Counted from the first letter of the stretch, positions 24,731 through 33,775 are shown. The stretch is 64,000 nt of DNA from Pyxidicoccus parkwaysis (GCF_017301735.1 NZ_CP071090.1:11639001-11703000); one strand, 5' to 3'. A program made the numbers and translations. The notes: generated from the sequence alone by a model not told the origin.

Positions 24731-24753
24731 GGACAGACATGAATTGTCTGTCC
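24731..24753. repeat. Perfect 8-bp inverted repeat
   Basis: GGACAGAC (24731-24738) and GTCTGTCC (24746-24753) are separated by 7 bases. It could be an operator or RNA hairpin in the cydB to cytochrome-gene interval; no U-run follows on the plus strand. Confidence 0.6.
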
Positions 24754-25019
24754 CCAGGTCGAGCCCACCCCTCGGGTGTCTCGCTTTCTGATTTCAAGTC
24801 AAGCGTCGTAAAAATTCCGTCCGGGTGGATGCGCGCGCACGCGCTCAAAGACGTGCGCAGCGGCCTTCGCGCCCCGCATCGCAGGCTTCGCACCTCGTCC
24901 CGCGGTGCGAGGCGCGCTCCGAGTGAAGATGGGCTGGCTGTACGTTTGCCGTGTCTGGCTTTTCGAGGGGTGTGACGAGGCGTGACGGCGTCCAGGCGGC
25001 GCGTATCTCTGGCTCCCGA

Positions 25020-25065
25020 GTGAAACAAACCCATGGCGGCGGATGTGGTTCTGCATTTGTTTCAC
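25020..25065. promoter_or_regulatory. 10-bp inverted repeat upstream of the cytochrome gene
   Basis: GTGAAACAAA (25020-25029) and TTTGTTTCAC (25056-25065) are perfect reverse complements with a 26-base spacer, ending 76 bp before the start codon. The half-site GTGAAACA also occurs at the end of cydB (24687-24694, as TGTTTCAC). A shared regulator of the bd oxidase and cytochrome region is possible, and the downstream Rrf2 gene is a candidate. Confidence 0.45.
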
Positions 25066-25141
25066 GCAAGGAGTTGCACTCATTGCGTTGATAAAGGCAG
25101 ACAAGGGAGTGCACCGCTGCTCCTGACTCGGAGGTCGCCGC

Positions 25142-27925
25142 ATGGGTGTCATCACGCGTGCCGTCGTACTGTTGAGTCTCCTCGCGGTCCTGGCTCCGGG
25201 GGCGTCGTCGGCCTCGTCGAGCTCCTTCGTCAACTGGGAGGACCCGCACGTCCACCCGTTGGAGCTGACGCCGGACGGAACGAAGCTCCTCGCGGTGAAC
25301 ACCGCGGACAGCCGTCTCCTCGTGTTCGACCTGACGTCGCGGCGCGCGCCGGAACTGGTCGCCGCCATCCCCGTGGGCCTGGACCCGGTGTCCGTGCGCG
25401 CGCGCAGCAACACCGAGGCCTGGGTGGTGAACCACATCTCCGACAGCGTGAGCATCGTCGACCTGCGGCTCGGCTACGTGCGCGCCACCGTGCAGACGGA
25501 CGACGAGCCCGCGGACGTCGTCTTCGCGGGCTTCCCGCAGCGGGCCTTCATCACCTGCTCGCAGGTCAACCGCGTGCTGGTGGTGGACCCGTCCCGTCCC
25601 AACGCGGAGCCCCGGCGCATCACCCTGAAGGGCGAGGACCCGCGCGCCCTCGCCGCCAGCGCGGACGGCCGCTTCGTCTACGCCGCCATCTTCGAGTCCG
25701 GCAACGGCAGCACCCTCATCGGCGGCGGCTCGCTGATTCCGGACGCCTTCCCTCCCAACGGCGTGGGCGACGCGCGCGGCCCCTACGGCGGCGTCAACCC
25801 GCCGCCCAACCGGGGCGACTCCTTCTTCCCCGCGCTCAACCCCGCCAACCCGCCGCCGCCCGCCGTGGGCCTCATCGTGAAGAAGGACGCGCGCGGCCGG
25901 TGGATGGACGACAACCACGGCGACTGGACGGACCTGGTGAGCGGCGCGCACGCCTCGGCGTCGGGGCGGCTCACGGGGTGGGACTTGCCGGACCGTGATT
26001 TGGCCATCATCGACACAGCCACCCTGGGCGTCACCTACGCCACGCGGCTGATGAACATCAACATGGCGCTGGCCGTGCACCCCTCGGGCAGCGTCACGGT
26101 GGTGGGCACGGACGCCACCAACGAGGTGCGCTTCGAGCCCAATGTCAACGGCCGCTTCCTGCGCGTGCTGATGGCCACGGTGGACCCGCGCAGGCCGGGC
26201 TCCCGCTCGCTGCATGACCTGAACCCGCACCTGGACTACTCGAAGCCCACGGTGCCGAGGGCGGTGCGCAACCTGTCCGTGGGCGACCCGCGCGGCGTGA
26301 CGTGGGACTCCACCGGCACGCGGGCGTACGTGACGGGCATGGGCTCCAACAACGTGGTGGTGATGAGCCCCAATGGCGCGCGGCTGGGCCAGGTCTCGGT
26401 GGGCGAGGGCCCCACGGGCATCGTCTTCGACGCCGCCCGGCAGCGCCTCTACGTGCTCAACCGCTTCGAGGCCAGCGTCTCCGTGCTGGGCACGGACCGC
26501 CTGCGCGAGCTGTCGCGGGTGCGGTTCTTCGACCCGTCGCCCGTGGCCATCAAGAAGGGCCGCAGGCACCTCTACGACACGCACGAGACGTCCGGCCTGG
26601 GTCACCTGTCCTGCGCGTCGTGCCACGTGGACGCGCGCATGGACCGGCTGGCGTGGGATTTGGGCGACCCGTCGGGCACGGTGAAGACGCTGGCCGGGCA
26701 GAACCTGGGCATGGGCCTGCCCCTGCCGCCCTTCGAGTCGTGGCACCCGATGAAGGGCCCCATGACGACGCAGACGCTCCAGGACGTCATCGGCAAGGAG
26801 CCGCTGCACTGGCGCGGAGACAGGGCGAGCATCGAGGAGTTCAACCCCGCCTTCGAGCACCTGCAGGGCAACGACCGGCAGCTCACCAGGAAGGAGATGG
26901 CCGAACTGCGCTCCTATCTCGCGACGCTGACCTTCCCGCCCAACCCGTTCCGCAACCTGGACAACTCGCTGCCGAGTGACTTGCCGCTGCCGGGCCAATT
27001 CACCACCGGCCGCTTCGGTCCCGCGGGCCAGCCGCTGCCCAACGGCAACGCCGTCAATGGCATGAACATCTTCCGGCCGCCGCGTCTGCTCGCGCAGGGG
27101 TTGTTCGCGTGCAACACGTGCCACACGTTCCCCTCGGGCGTGGCCACCAACATGCAGTGGACGGGCACCATGTTCATGGACCTGCCGCGCGGCGAGAAGG
27201 GCGAGTTCCACCACGCGCTCGTGTCCACCGACGGCAGCACCAACGTCACGCTGAAGGTGCCGCAGCTGCGCAACCTCTACGAGAAGGTGGGCCTGGAGCT
27301 GACGCAGAAGGAGAGCCTCGCCGGCTTCAGCTTCATCCACGACGGCAGCGTGGACTCGCTGGCGCGCTTCGTCACCGAGCCCACCTTCTTCCCGACGAGC
27401 GACCAGGAGGTGGCGGACCTGGTGGCGCTGCTGTTGTCCTTCTCGGGCTCCGAGCTGCCGAAGGGCTCGCCCATGGAGCTCTTCCTGCCGCCGGGGCCGG
27501 ACAGCCAGGACTCGCACGCGGCGGTGGGCCAGCAGGTGACGCTGGGCTCCATGGGGGCCACGCCCGCGCAGCTCGGCCGGGTGATGCTGTTCATGTCCCT
27601 GGCGGAGAAGGGCAAGGTGGGGCTGGTGGTGAAGGGGCGTCAGCAGGGCAGGTCGCGCGGCTTCACCTACGTGCGCGGCGGCACGTTCCAGTCGGACCGG
27701 GCGGCGGAGAAGGTCAACGCGCTCATGCTCATGGCCCGCGCCCAGGAGGGCAGCGAGCTGACGTACACCGTCGTCCCCGCCGGCACCGAGTGGCGCATCG
27801 GCGTGGACCAGGACGAGGACGGCACGCTCGACGGCGACGAGCGGGACGGGGACGCGCGGGCCGGGCTGTCCGGTGACGACGACGTCGCCGAGGTGGCGGA
27901 GGGGCCGATGGGCGCGTCGCGGTAG
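25142..27925 (+). CDS. Exported beta-propeller protein with two c-type haem motifs
   Basis: A 927-residue secreted protein with a Sec signal (VVLLSLLAVLAPGASSASS). Residues about 35-460 have repeated YncE/YVTN-type propeller blades (for example HPLELTPDGTKLLAVNTADS, NTEAWVVNHISDSVSIVDL, GTRAYVTGMGSNNVVVMSPN). The C-terminal half is a di-haem cytochrome c-peroxidase-like region with CASCH near residue 490 and CNTCH near 656. A Met-rich stretch and FSFIHDGSVDSLARF between or after them resemble the MauG/CcpA group. It is probably a periplasmic or surface redox protein; whether it is a peroxidase is unknown. The tail has a Ca-binding-like DQDEDGTLDGDERDGD repeat. GGAGG precedes the ATG. It lies between the cyd genes and an Rrf2 regulator gene. 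Confidence 0.85.
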   Translation: MGVITRAVVLLSLLAVLAPGASSASSSSFVNWEDPHVHPLELTPDGTKLLAVNTADSRLLVFDLTSRRAPELVAAIPVGLDPVSVRARSNTEAWVVNHISDSVSIVDLRLGYVRATVQTDDEPADVVFAGFPQRAFITCSQVNRVLVVDPSRPNAEPRRITLKGEDPRALAASADGRFVYAAIFESGNGSTLIGGGSLIPDAFPPNGVGDARGPYGGVNPPPNRGDSFFPALNPANPPPPAVGLIVKKDARGRWMDDNHGDWTDLVSGAHASASGRLTGWDLPDRDLAIIDTATLGVTYATRLMNINMALAVHPSGSVTVVGTDATNEVRFEPNVNGRFLRVLMATVDPRRPGSRSLHDLNPHLDYSKPTVPRAVRNLSVGDPRGVTWDSTGTRAYVTGMGSNNVVVMSPNGARLGQVSVGEGPTGIVFDAARQRLYVLNRFEASVSVLGTDRLRELSRVRFFDPSPVAIKKGRRHLYDTHETSGLGHLSCASCHVDARMDRLAWDLGDPSGTVKTLAGQNLGMGLPLPPFESWHPMKGPMTTQTLQDVIGKEPLHWRGDRASIEEFNPAFEHLQGNDRQLTRKEMAELRSYLATLTFPPNPFRNLDNSLPSDLPLPGQFTTGRFGPAGQPLPNGNAVNGMNIFRPPRLLAQGLFACNTCHTFPSGVATNMQWTGTMFMDLPRGEKGEFHHALVSTDGSTNVTLKVPQLRNLYEKVGLELTQKESLAGFSFIHDGSVDSLARFVTEPTFFPTSDQEVADLVALLLSFSGSELPKGSPMELFLPPGPDSQDSHAAVGQQVTLGSMGATPAQLGRVMLFMSLAEKGKVGLVVKGRQQGRSRGFTYVRGGTFQSDRAAEKVNALMLMARAQEGSELTYTVVPAGTEWRIGVDQDEDGTLDGDERDGDARAGLSGDDDVAEVAEGPMGASR

Positions 27926-28233
27926 GGCTCGCGGCTACTGGGGCGCATCACGGTGGCGGCGCCTCTTCCGTGTCGCCAGTCGCGGAGGCTGTCTCCTGGA
28001 GCACGCCTGGCTCCTGGGGAAGCCTCCGTGCGTGTCCAGGGCATGGAGTGCAGTGTTTACGCACCCTTGCCCGCTCTCGGACAGGGGACACGGGCGGGGC
28101 TGTCGTCACCCACCCTGGACGCCGGGTGTGAAGGGCGTGGACACGCGGTGGCCCCGCTTCCGTGCGAGGGGTTGCGCGCGCAATCCCAGGGCGATACGTC
28201 ACCCGTGGGTTTCATCGGAGGTCGGAGGACGCT
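27926..28233. other. Intergenic region (308 bp)
   Basis: Nothing recognisable except GGAGG at 28224-28228, the ribosome binding site of the following Rrf2 gene. Open frames here lack domains. Confidence 0.45.
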
Positions 28234-28707
28234 GTGAATTGCCGCTTCACCATGGCCGCGCACATGCTGGGAATGCTGGCCTGCGCCGAGCGTGAGGCGC
28301 GCGGCTCCCTGACGTCCGAGAGCATGGCGCGCAGCATCCAGACGAACCCGGTGGTGGTGCGGAGGCTGCTGAGGGATTTGGCGCGCGCGGGGCTCGTTGA
28401 GACGAAGCGCGGCGTGGGCGGCGGAGTGTCCCTGGCACGTGGTCCGGAGGACATCACCCTGCGCGACGTGTACGAGGCGGTGGAGGAGGACGCGGAGCTG
28501 CTCGGCCGCTACCCGTCCGGGCCCAACCAGACCTGCGACATGGCGCCCATGGTGGCTGACTACCTGGAGGGCGTGGTGGGGCGCGCGGAGTCCGCCTTCA
28601 AGCAGAGCCTGGAGTCCACCACGCTGGCGATGATGTCGCGCGAGCTGGCTGCCCGCCACCGCCGCGCCTCCTCCCGGGCTCCCCGCCGCCGCGCGGCCGG
28701 GGCCTGA
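28234..28707 (+). CDS. Rrf2-family transcriptional regulator without Fe-S cysteines
   Basis: A 157-residue winged-helix regulator starting at a GTG with GGAGG 5 bases upstream. The Rrf2 pattern is FTMAAHMLGMLACAEREARG, LTSESMARSIQTNPVVVRRL (recognition helix), LVETKRGVGGGVSLARGPED and ITLRDVYEAVEED. It lacks the three-Cys cluster of IscR/NsrR, carrying only a TCDM Cys, so it belongs with YwnA/CymR-like members that sense by other means. The basic C-terminal tail is RASSRAPRRRAAGA. It may control the upstream cytochrome gene or the cyd genes, but this is only positional evidence. Confidence 0.85.
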   Translation: MNCRFTMAAHMLGMLACAEREARGSLTSESMARSIQTNPVVVRRLLRDLARAGLVETKRGVGGGVSLARGPEDITLRDVYEAVEEDAELLGRYPSGPNQTCDMAPMVADYLEGVVGRAESAFKQSLESTTLAMMSRELAARHRRASSRAPRRRAAGA

Positions 28708-28717
28708 GCTTCGCGCG

Positions 28718-29233
28718 TCACTCCGTGGCGGGAGGCCAGACGGCCTTCGGCTCCTCGTCCCCGACGACTCGCAGGATGCTGGCGCCCTCGAGCAGGTCCT
28801 CGGAGTCGAGCGCCTCGACGATGGTGCGCACGCCCGCGTCCGGGTCCATGACGAGGCAGTGCACGCGCAGGCGCTGCTCCTTCATCTCCCCGCCCTCGAC
28901 TTCGCCATTGCCCGTCCAGCCGAGCGCGTCCGTGAGGAGCTCCTCCACGGCGACGCGCTTCTCCACGTCGTGCCCGGAGCCCTTGCCCTGCACGGCGTAC
29001 TGGACGATGAGGACGTGCATGGCGTCTGGCTCGGGCTCGTCGTAGCCCTGGTCCACGAGCGGGCCAGCGGCCTCGGCGATGGCCATGTCCGGGTCCTCGT
29101 CGGCGGGGACGGGCTGCGGGTGCTCCTCGCCCACCTGGCCCACGACGCCCTGGTGCACGGTGAGCACGCCTTCGTGCACCCACGCCTCCCAATAGCGGAG
29201 GGTGTCGCCTTCCTTCTTGTAGAGCTTCAGCAC
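28718..29233 (-). CDS. Hypothetical protein with WGR-like N-terminal segment
   Basis: A protein of about 171 residues (GTG start at 29233 with GAGG 8 bases upstream; a longer frame reaches 29269). The N-terminal part, LKLYKKEGDTLRYWEAWVHE followed by LTVHQGVVGQVG, has the strand and WG-type spacing seen in WGR-like domains. The rest is acidic with strands HVLIVQYAVQG, LRVHCLVMDPDAGVRTIVEA and ILRVVGDEEPKAV. It has no signal or membrane segment. I do not recognise a specific function. It is convergent with the Rrf2 gene, with 10 bp between stops. Confidence 0.65.
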   Translation of the reverse strand: MLKLYKKEGDTLRYWEAWVHEGVLTVHQGVVGQVGEEHPQPVPADEDPDMAIAEAAGPLVDQGYDEPEPDAMHVLIVQYAVQGKGSGHDVEKRVAVEELLTDALGWTGNGEVEGGEMKEQRLRVHCLVMDPDAGVRTIVEALDSEDLLEGASILRVVGDEEPKAVWPPATE

Positions 29234-29290
29234 GCGTGCGGCCTCATGCGGTGGGCGCCTGCATAACACGGGGCGCGGCGGGGCAATGGC

Positions 29291-30061
29291 TCAGAAGGCA
29301 CGGCCCTGTCCACCATCCACCGGGAGGGTGGCCCCCGTCACCCAGCGGGCCCGCTCCGAGCAGAGGAAGGCCACCACGTCGGCGATTTCTTCGGGGGCGC
29401 CGAAGCGGCCCCAGGGCAATTCGTCGCGGACGAGCTTCGCGACCTTCTCCGGGTCGGCCTGCATGCGTTTGTCCCAGCTTCCGCCGGGGAAGAGGATGGA
29501 GCCGGGGGCCACGCCGTTGACGCGGATGCGGTGGCGGGCGAGGTCCACGGCCATCTCCTTGGTGAGCGCGGTGAGGCCGGCCTTGGCGGTGGTGTAGGGC
29601 GCGCTGGTGGCGTACTCGCGGCCGTAGATGGAGTTGATGTGGACGATGCAGCCGCCGCCCTGGGCGCGCATGACCTCCACGGCGCGTTGGCTGCACCAGA
29701 CGGCGGACATGAGGTTGCGGTCCATGACGGAGGCCCACTGCGCGACGGAGGCCGAGTCGAACGCGCCCGCGCCGCCGCTGCCGCCCACGTTGTTGACGAG
29801 GATGTCCAGGCGTCCGAAGGCCTTCACCGCCGCGTCCACGGCGGCCACCGCGCCGGCCTGTGTGGCCACGTCCGTCACCGTGGTGACGATGTCCGCGCCC
29901 GACGCGCGCAGTTCTGATGCAGTGGCTTCGAGTGCTTCCGCGCCGCGCGCGGTGAGACAGACGCGCGCGCCCTCGCGGGCGAGCACGGTGGCGATGGCCC
30001 GGCCGATGCCCCGGCTGCTGCCGGTGACGAGGGCCGTCTTTCCTCTGAGCTCCAGGTCCAT
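29291..30061 (-). CDS. Short-chain dehydrogenase/reductase (SDR)
   Basis: A 256-residue classical SDR. The cofactor motif TGSSRGIG is at 13-20, the NN-V-G motif at 90-93, and the catalytic triad Ser144 (NSIYG), Tyr156 and Lys160 (YTTAK) is complete, with the Asn of NLMSA (N116) upstream. The C-terminal GRFGAPEEIADVVAFLCSE and VTGATLPVDGGQG are typical of FabG-like enzymes. It would reduce or oxidise a hydroxyl/keto group with NAD(P)H; the substrate is not evident. A nine-base gap separates it from the Cys-rich lipoprotein-like gene upstream on the same strand. Confidence 0.93.
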   Translation of the reverse strand: MDLELRGKTALVTGSSRGIGRAIATVLAREGARVCLTARGAEALEATASELRASGADIVTTVTDVATQAGAVAAVDAAVKAFGRLDILVNNVGGSGGAGAFDSASVAQWASVMDRNLMSAVWCSQRAVEVMRAQGGGCIVHINSIYGREYATSAPYTTAKAGLTALTKEMAVDLARHRIRVNGVAPGSILFPGGSWDKRMQADPEKVAKLVRDELPWGRFGAPEEIADVVAFLCSERARWVTGATLPVDGGQGRAF

Positions 30062-30070
30062 GGGGGCGTT

Positions 30071-30973
30071 CTACTGCTTCGGGCGGTAGTCGGGTTGGCA
30101 CACGTAGGGGTGCTTCGCGGACCAGCGCCTGCAGTGGTAGCCCGGTGCACAGGTGTCGGGGCCTTCAGGGTTACAGGACGGCTCGCACTGGTACTTGTCG
30201 CAGGTGAAGCCCTGCGGACACTCGGGGCGGCCGGGCTTGCCGCATTTGAGGACGCATTGCAGCCACATCTCTCCCGGGCGGCTGGCCTCGTAATAGACCT
30301 CGCACTTCTGTCCGTCCGGGCAAGGGGATTGCTGGCAGTCCGCGCCATGAACGACGGCGCATGCGGAGATTCCCTCTTCGTGTCGGATGCACTGCTGGCC
30401 CTCGGGACATCCTCGGGCTTCACAGGTTGGCAGGCAGATGGGCCCTGGCTTCACGTCTCCGCAGAAGTAGCCCTCGGGACAGCTCGCGGAGTCATTCAGG
30501 CGGCATGTGCGGCCACACCATCCCAACCAACCTCCACACACCAGCCCGGGGTGACAGGCGTCGAGCGGGTCCAACGTGTAGTCGACGCATGGCTCACCTT
30601 CCTGGCGCACGCCAATGGCCACGCAGTACCGAACACGGAGCTCACTGCCAGAAGTCGTCAGACTCTGGCAGGTCTGTCCTTCACCACAGTGGGCATCCGT
30701 AGTGCATTCGCTGTCGGTGCAGTAGTGCGTTCCGCGTCGGGTGTCCCAGAAGCATGCCAGGGGAGCCTCGCAGTCCGCGGGCTTCCTGCACTTGCCCTGA
30801 TATGTCACCCGCCGCATGCGCTCATCGTGGGAGAGCATGGGAACGGTGAGTGCTGCTTCCGAAGAAGGAGGAGGTGCCTGCGCCCTGTGATGCAGGGCAC
30901 TGCCCAGGATGAGGACCAATGGCAGTGGGAGCAGGACCGCCACGAAGGCACCGATGCCAGATCGCCAGTTCAT
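30071..30973 (-). CDS. Membrane-anchored Cys-rich extracytoplasmic protein
   Basis: A protein of about 300 residues starting at an ATG that overlaps the previous stop by 4 bases. One N-terminal membrane anchor or uncleaved signal (IGAFVAVLLPLPLVLILGSA) precedes a large cysteine-rich region with about 30 Cys in EGF/Dickkopf-like spacing, for example CRKPADCEAPLACFWD, CTTDAHCGEGQTCQSL and CPEGYFCGDVKPGPICLPTC. Such modules are common in myxobacterial surface proteins and are held by disulfides outside the cytoplasm. Function unknown. Translational coupling to the small lipoprotein gene suggests the two act together. Confidence 0.78.
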   Translation of the reverse strand: MNWRSGIGAFVAVLLPLPLVLILGSALHHRAQAPPPSSEAALTVPMLSHDERMRRVTYQGKCRKPADCEAPLACFWDTRRGTHYCTDSECTTDAHCGEGQTCQSLTTSGSELRVRYCVAIGVRQEGEPCVDYTLDPLDACHPGLVCGGWLGWCGRTCRLNDSASCPEGYFCGDVKPGPICLPTCEARGCPEGQQCIRHEEGISACAVVHGADCQQSPCPDGQKCEVYYEASRPGEMWLQCVLKCGKPGRPECPQGFTCDKYQCEPSCNPEGPDTCAPGYHCRRWSAKHPYVCQPDYRPKQ

Positions 30974-31188
30974 TCGCCTTCGCCGCACACATCGAGGCAC
31001 TCATCGCTGTCCTCGTTGTCCTTGCAGAGTTTTTCGCGGGTTGCCTTGTCGCATTTCTTCGTTTCCAACTGCTCCTTGGTATCCGCATGCGCGGCGCGGT
31101 CCAGGACGCCGTCACGCCTGTGCATGGTGGGACAGGCAGACGTCAGTGACACCGTGAGCACCCAAAGGCAGACAGCGGACCACCGCAT
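30970..31188 (-). CDS. Small Cys-containing lipoprotein
   Basis: A 72-residue protein. The signal and lipobox (LWVLTVSLTSAC) place Cys19 as the lipid anchor. The short mature part ends KKCDKATREKLCKDNEDSDE then CLDVCGEGE, with four further cysteines. GGAGGAG precedes the ATG. Its stop overlaps the start of the larger Cys-rich protein gene (ATGA), indicating coupled translation. I do not recognise the family. Confidence 0.75.
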   Translation of the reverse strand: MRWSAVCLWVLTVSLTSACPTMHRRDGVLDRAAHADTKEQLETKKCDKATREKLCKDNEDSDECLDVCGEGE

Positions 31189-31412
31189 GGCTCCTCCAGT
31201 CCTGGATGGCTCCAGGGGAGGAAGGGACGTGTCGCGGGCGCGGCGTATCCGGAGGAGGTGAGGACCCTTCCTGCACGTCCATGCTACCAGCCGGGCACGA
31301 CGCGAGAGCGGAGCCTCCGTCCGCCAGTCCACATCCGCTAGGATTCCGGTCCGATGTCCGCGCCCGCCGCTGAACCGTCTCCGCCAATCCACCTCATCCG
31401 GGCCTCCGCGCC

Positions 31413-32678
31413 ATGACGCCTCCCAGGCCCGGGATGTCGTTGAAGGAGGTGCTCGACGAGCCCGCGCGCGAGCGGTTGGTGTTGGTCACGGGCCTGCGGC
31501 GCACCTACGTGCCCGTGCAGCTCGCCAAGGTGTTCGCGGTGGGAGGCCTCATTGCCGCGGGCATTCTTCCCGACGCCCTCCGCGGGGGTAGACAGGACGT
31601 CCAGCTCGGTGTCGCACTCGTCGCGGCCGTCGTCGTGCTGCTCGTTGGTGTCTGGCTCTGGCGGACGCTCTCGAAGAAGGACCGCGTCGTCACCTTCACC
31701 CGGGGACGCGTCGAAGTCAGCGAAGGCGCGTGGACTCAGTCCTGGCGCATCCGTGACTTCCGCTTCGTGGAGCAGGCGTACTCGCTCCACCAGACGAAAC
31801 ACCTGACGCTCCACACGGTGCGGCTGTGGCTCGTGAAGGACGGCGACGAGCGCGTGGAGTTGCTGCGCTACGAGCAGGAGTCCTTCTGGACGCAAACGGA
31901 TGCGGACCGGTACGCGCAGGTGGACCGCGCGCTCGCCCGGCTGGACCTGCGCGAGCGACTACCGGCTCCCGCCTTGGTGAATGCACAGGGCACCAGCGTG
32001 AAGGACTCCGCGCCGCCGCGCGTTGACGAGACGGGAGACGTGCCTCCTCGCTTCGGCGTGGAGCAGGACGCCCTGGAGCCGCCCCTGCGCGACGTTCTGG
32101 TGGGGGCAGCACGATTGCCCCCGGGCGTGCGAATGCTCCCCGACTGGACCGAGGGAGAGGCGAGCCTCGCCATCCTGGGCCTCGTCGTGGGCCTCTTGTT
32201 CGCGCTGCCCGTGGTGGGCGGGGTGGTGGCCGCGACCATCCAGAATCCCGAGTCCTGGAAGATTCCTCGCGACGGGCCCAACTCCTTCGCCATGCTCGCC
32301 CTCTACGCCGTGGTGGGCGGCCTCGCCTACGCGCCCATCTACTTCGGCCGGCAGATACCCAGGCGGCGCCGCGTGGACGCGAGCATCCGCGCGGGCCTCT
32401 ACGCTCAGGGCATCTACCTGCTCCCCGACGGGCTGCTCCTGTTCCGTGCGGGCCGCGTGACGGTGATGCCTCGCGCTCGCATCCACCACCTGGCTCGCGT
32501 CCGTGGAGGGGGGATGGTGCTGGGGTACCGCTCGGCGGAGAACCTGCGCGAGGCGATGCTCCTCGAGGGACGCTACCTGTACCACCTCGAACAGGGAGAC
32601 CCCTTCAAGGTCCTCGAGGACTGGTGGATGGCGGGGCGCGCCGCTGCTCCGGAGGAGGAACAGCGCGCCATGCCTTGA
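31413..32678 (+). CDS. Hypothetical membrane protein with four membrane helices
   Basis: A 421-residue protein. Helices are seen near 36-53 (VQLAKVFAVGGLIAAGIL), 67-83 (VALVAAVVVLLVGVWLW), about 250-275 (LAILGLVVGLLFALPVVGGV) and about 292-312 (FAMLALYAVVGGLAYAPIYF). Between helices 2 and 3 lies a soluble strand-rich region (VVTFTRGRVEVSEGAWTQSW), like a PH or bPH-like domain. After the last helix comes a second such region (YAQGIYLLPDGLLLFRAGRV). I do not recognise a family. An internal ATG at 31434 could be the true start, and neither has a strong ribosome binding site. Confidence 0.68.
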   Translation: MTPPRPGMSLKEVLDEPARERLVLVTGLRRTYVPVQLAKVFAVGGLIAAGILPDALRGGRQDVQLGVALVAAVVVLLVGVWLWRTLSKKDRVVTFTRGRVEVSEGAWTQSWRIRDFRFVEQAYSLHQTKHLTLHTVRLWLVKDGDERVELLRYEQESFWTQTDADRYAQVDRALARLDLRERLPAPALVNAQGTSVKDSAPPRVDETGDVPPRFGVEQDALEPPLRDVLVGAARLPPGVRMLPDWTEGEASLAILGLVVGLLFALPVVGGVVAATIQNPESWKIPRDGPNSFAMLALYAVVGGLAYAPIYFGRQIPRRRRVDASIRAGLYAQGIYLLPDGLLLFRAGRVTVMPRARIHHLARVRGGGMVLGYRSAENLREAMLLEGRYLYHLEQGDPFKVLEDWWMAGRAAAPEEEQRAMP

Positions 32679-32708
32679 GCGCACGGCGCTCCGTGCCTCG
32701 ACGGAGCT

Positions 32709-33671
32709 TCACGCCCCCAGCGCGTAGCGCGGGGACAGCGCCTTGTCCGCGAGCCAGTCCGCGGCGTCCGCCCAGAGCGAGTCGTGGAAGTCCTCGCGGA
32801 AGAATCCGAAGTGGCCGATGGGCCGGCCCACCTCCTTCGGAGACAGCAGCCGGTGGTCCACCAGCGCATCCGCGTAGATGCCCAGCAGGTCGCGCACGGC
32901 CTCGGGCGAGGCGATGGGGTCGTCCGTGAAGCTGTACGCCCGCAGCGGCAGGTACAGCGACGCATAGGCCTCGCGGCGCGGCTCGCCACCTTCGCTCAAC
33001 AGGTACTGGGGGGACAGGCACCAGCGCGCCCACTGCTCGGCGACGCCTGCGGGCAGGTCCTGGTCCGTGCCGGCCCAGCCGGGCAGCTTCCCGAAGGCCT
33101 TCACCAGCAGCGGCGCCAGCACGCGCCAGTTGAGCTCCATGCGCAGCCGCTGGGGGAACAGCTTGTAGTACCCGGAGCCCGACGCCACCGTGAGCAGCGC
33201 CGTCACCCGCTTCGCATTGTCCGCCAGCCCGAGCAACTGCCCGCCCGCGCTGTGGCCCACCACCAGCATGCGGCGGCCCGGGAAGCGCTCGTGCACGGCG
33301 TCGATGACGCCCGCCAGGTCCAGCGCCCCGAAGTCCTCCATCTTCGCGCCGAAGCCCTTCAGCGTCGCCGGACGCGAGCCGCCAATGCCCCGGTAGTCGA
33401 ACGTGATGGTGGGCAGTCCCCGCCGGGCGAGGTACGCGGCGAAGCGCGAGTAATACCGCTTCCGCACTCCCATGGCCGAGCTGATGACGACCACGCCTCC
33501 CAATTCCGCGCCCGCGTTGGGGAAGCACGTCCCGGAGAGCGTGTAGCCGTCGCGCGCCTGGATGGGGAAGGGGACTCCCGGGCCGATATCCACGGTGAGG
33601 TTGGTCTCGTCCTGCGCTGCTTCCCGTGCCGCCGGTCCCACTGTCTGCTCGAGCGCTGCCGCGTGAGACAT
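32709..33671 (-). CDS. Alpha/beta hydrolase
   Basis: A 320-residue hydrolase. The nucleophile elbow is GHSAGG (Ser141), the oxyanion region VVVISSAMGVRKRYYSRFA is followed by FDYRGIGGSR, the acid Asp is probably in YSFTDDPIAS, and the His is in GHFGFF. This matches the serine aminopeptidase/YheT-like esterases annotated from sequence only. The ATG at 33671 has GGAGG upstream. It is divergent from a LysR-type regulator gene with about 100 bp between them, the usual position of a regulator and its target. Confidence 0.86.
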   Translation of the reverse strand: MSHAAALEQTVGPAAREAAQDETNLTVDIGPGVPFPIQARDGYTLSGTCFPNAGAELGGVVVISSAMGVRKRYYSRFAAYLARRGLPTITFDYRGIGGSRPATLKGFGAKMEDFGALDLAGVIDAVHERFPGRRMLVVGHSAGGQLLGLADNAKRVTALLTVASGSGYYKLFPQRLRMELNWRVLAPLLVKAFGKLPGWAGTDQDLPAGVAEQWARWCLSPQYLLSEGGEPRREAYASLYLPLRAYSFTDDPIASPEAVRDLLGIYADALVDHRLLSPKEVGRPIGHFGFFREDFHDSLWADAADWLADKALSPRYALGA

Positions 33672-33775
33672 GTCCGTCCTCCGTGTCCGCGTGGGGGCGT
33701 CTTGCCTCCCCATCGCGCCGGAGATAGCTCCGAGATGGCTGCACGGATGCAGCACTTTGCTGCACCATTGCAGGC

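Noticed and set aside
24731..24753. GGACAGAC/GTCTGTCC hairpin as a terminator
   Set aside because: No U-run follows on either strand and a better terminator-like hairpin lies directly at the cydB stop; listed only as an inverted repeat.
24845..27517. 890-residue minus-strand open frame
   Set aside because: Antisense shadow of the exported cytochrome gene with His/Arg/Val-rich composition and no recognisable motif.
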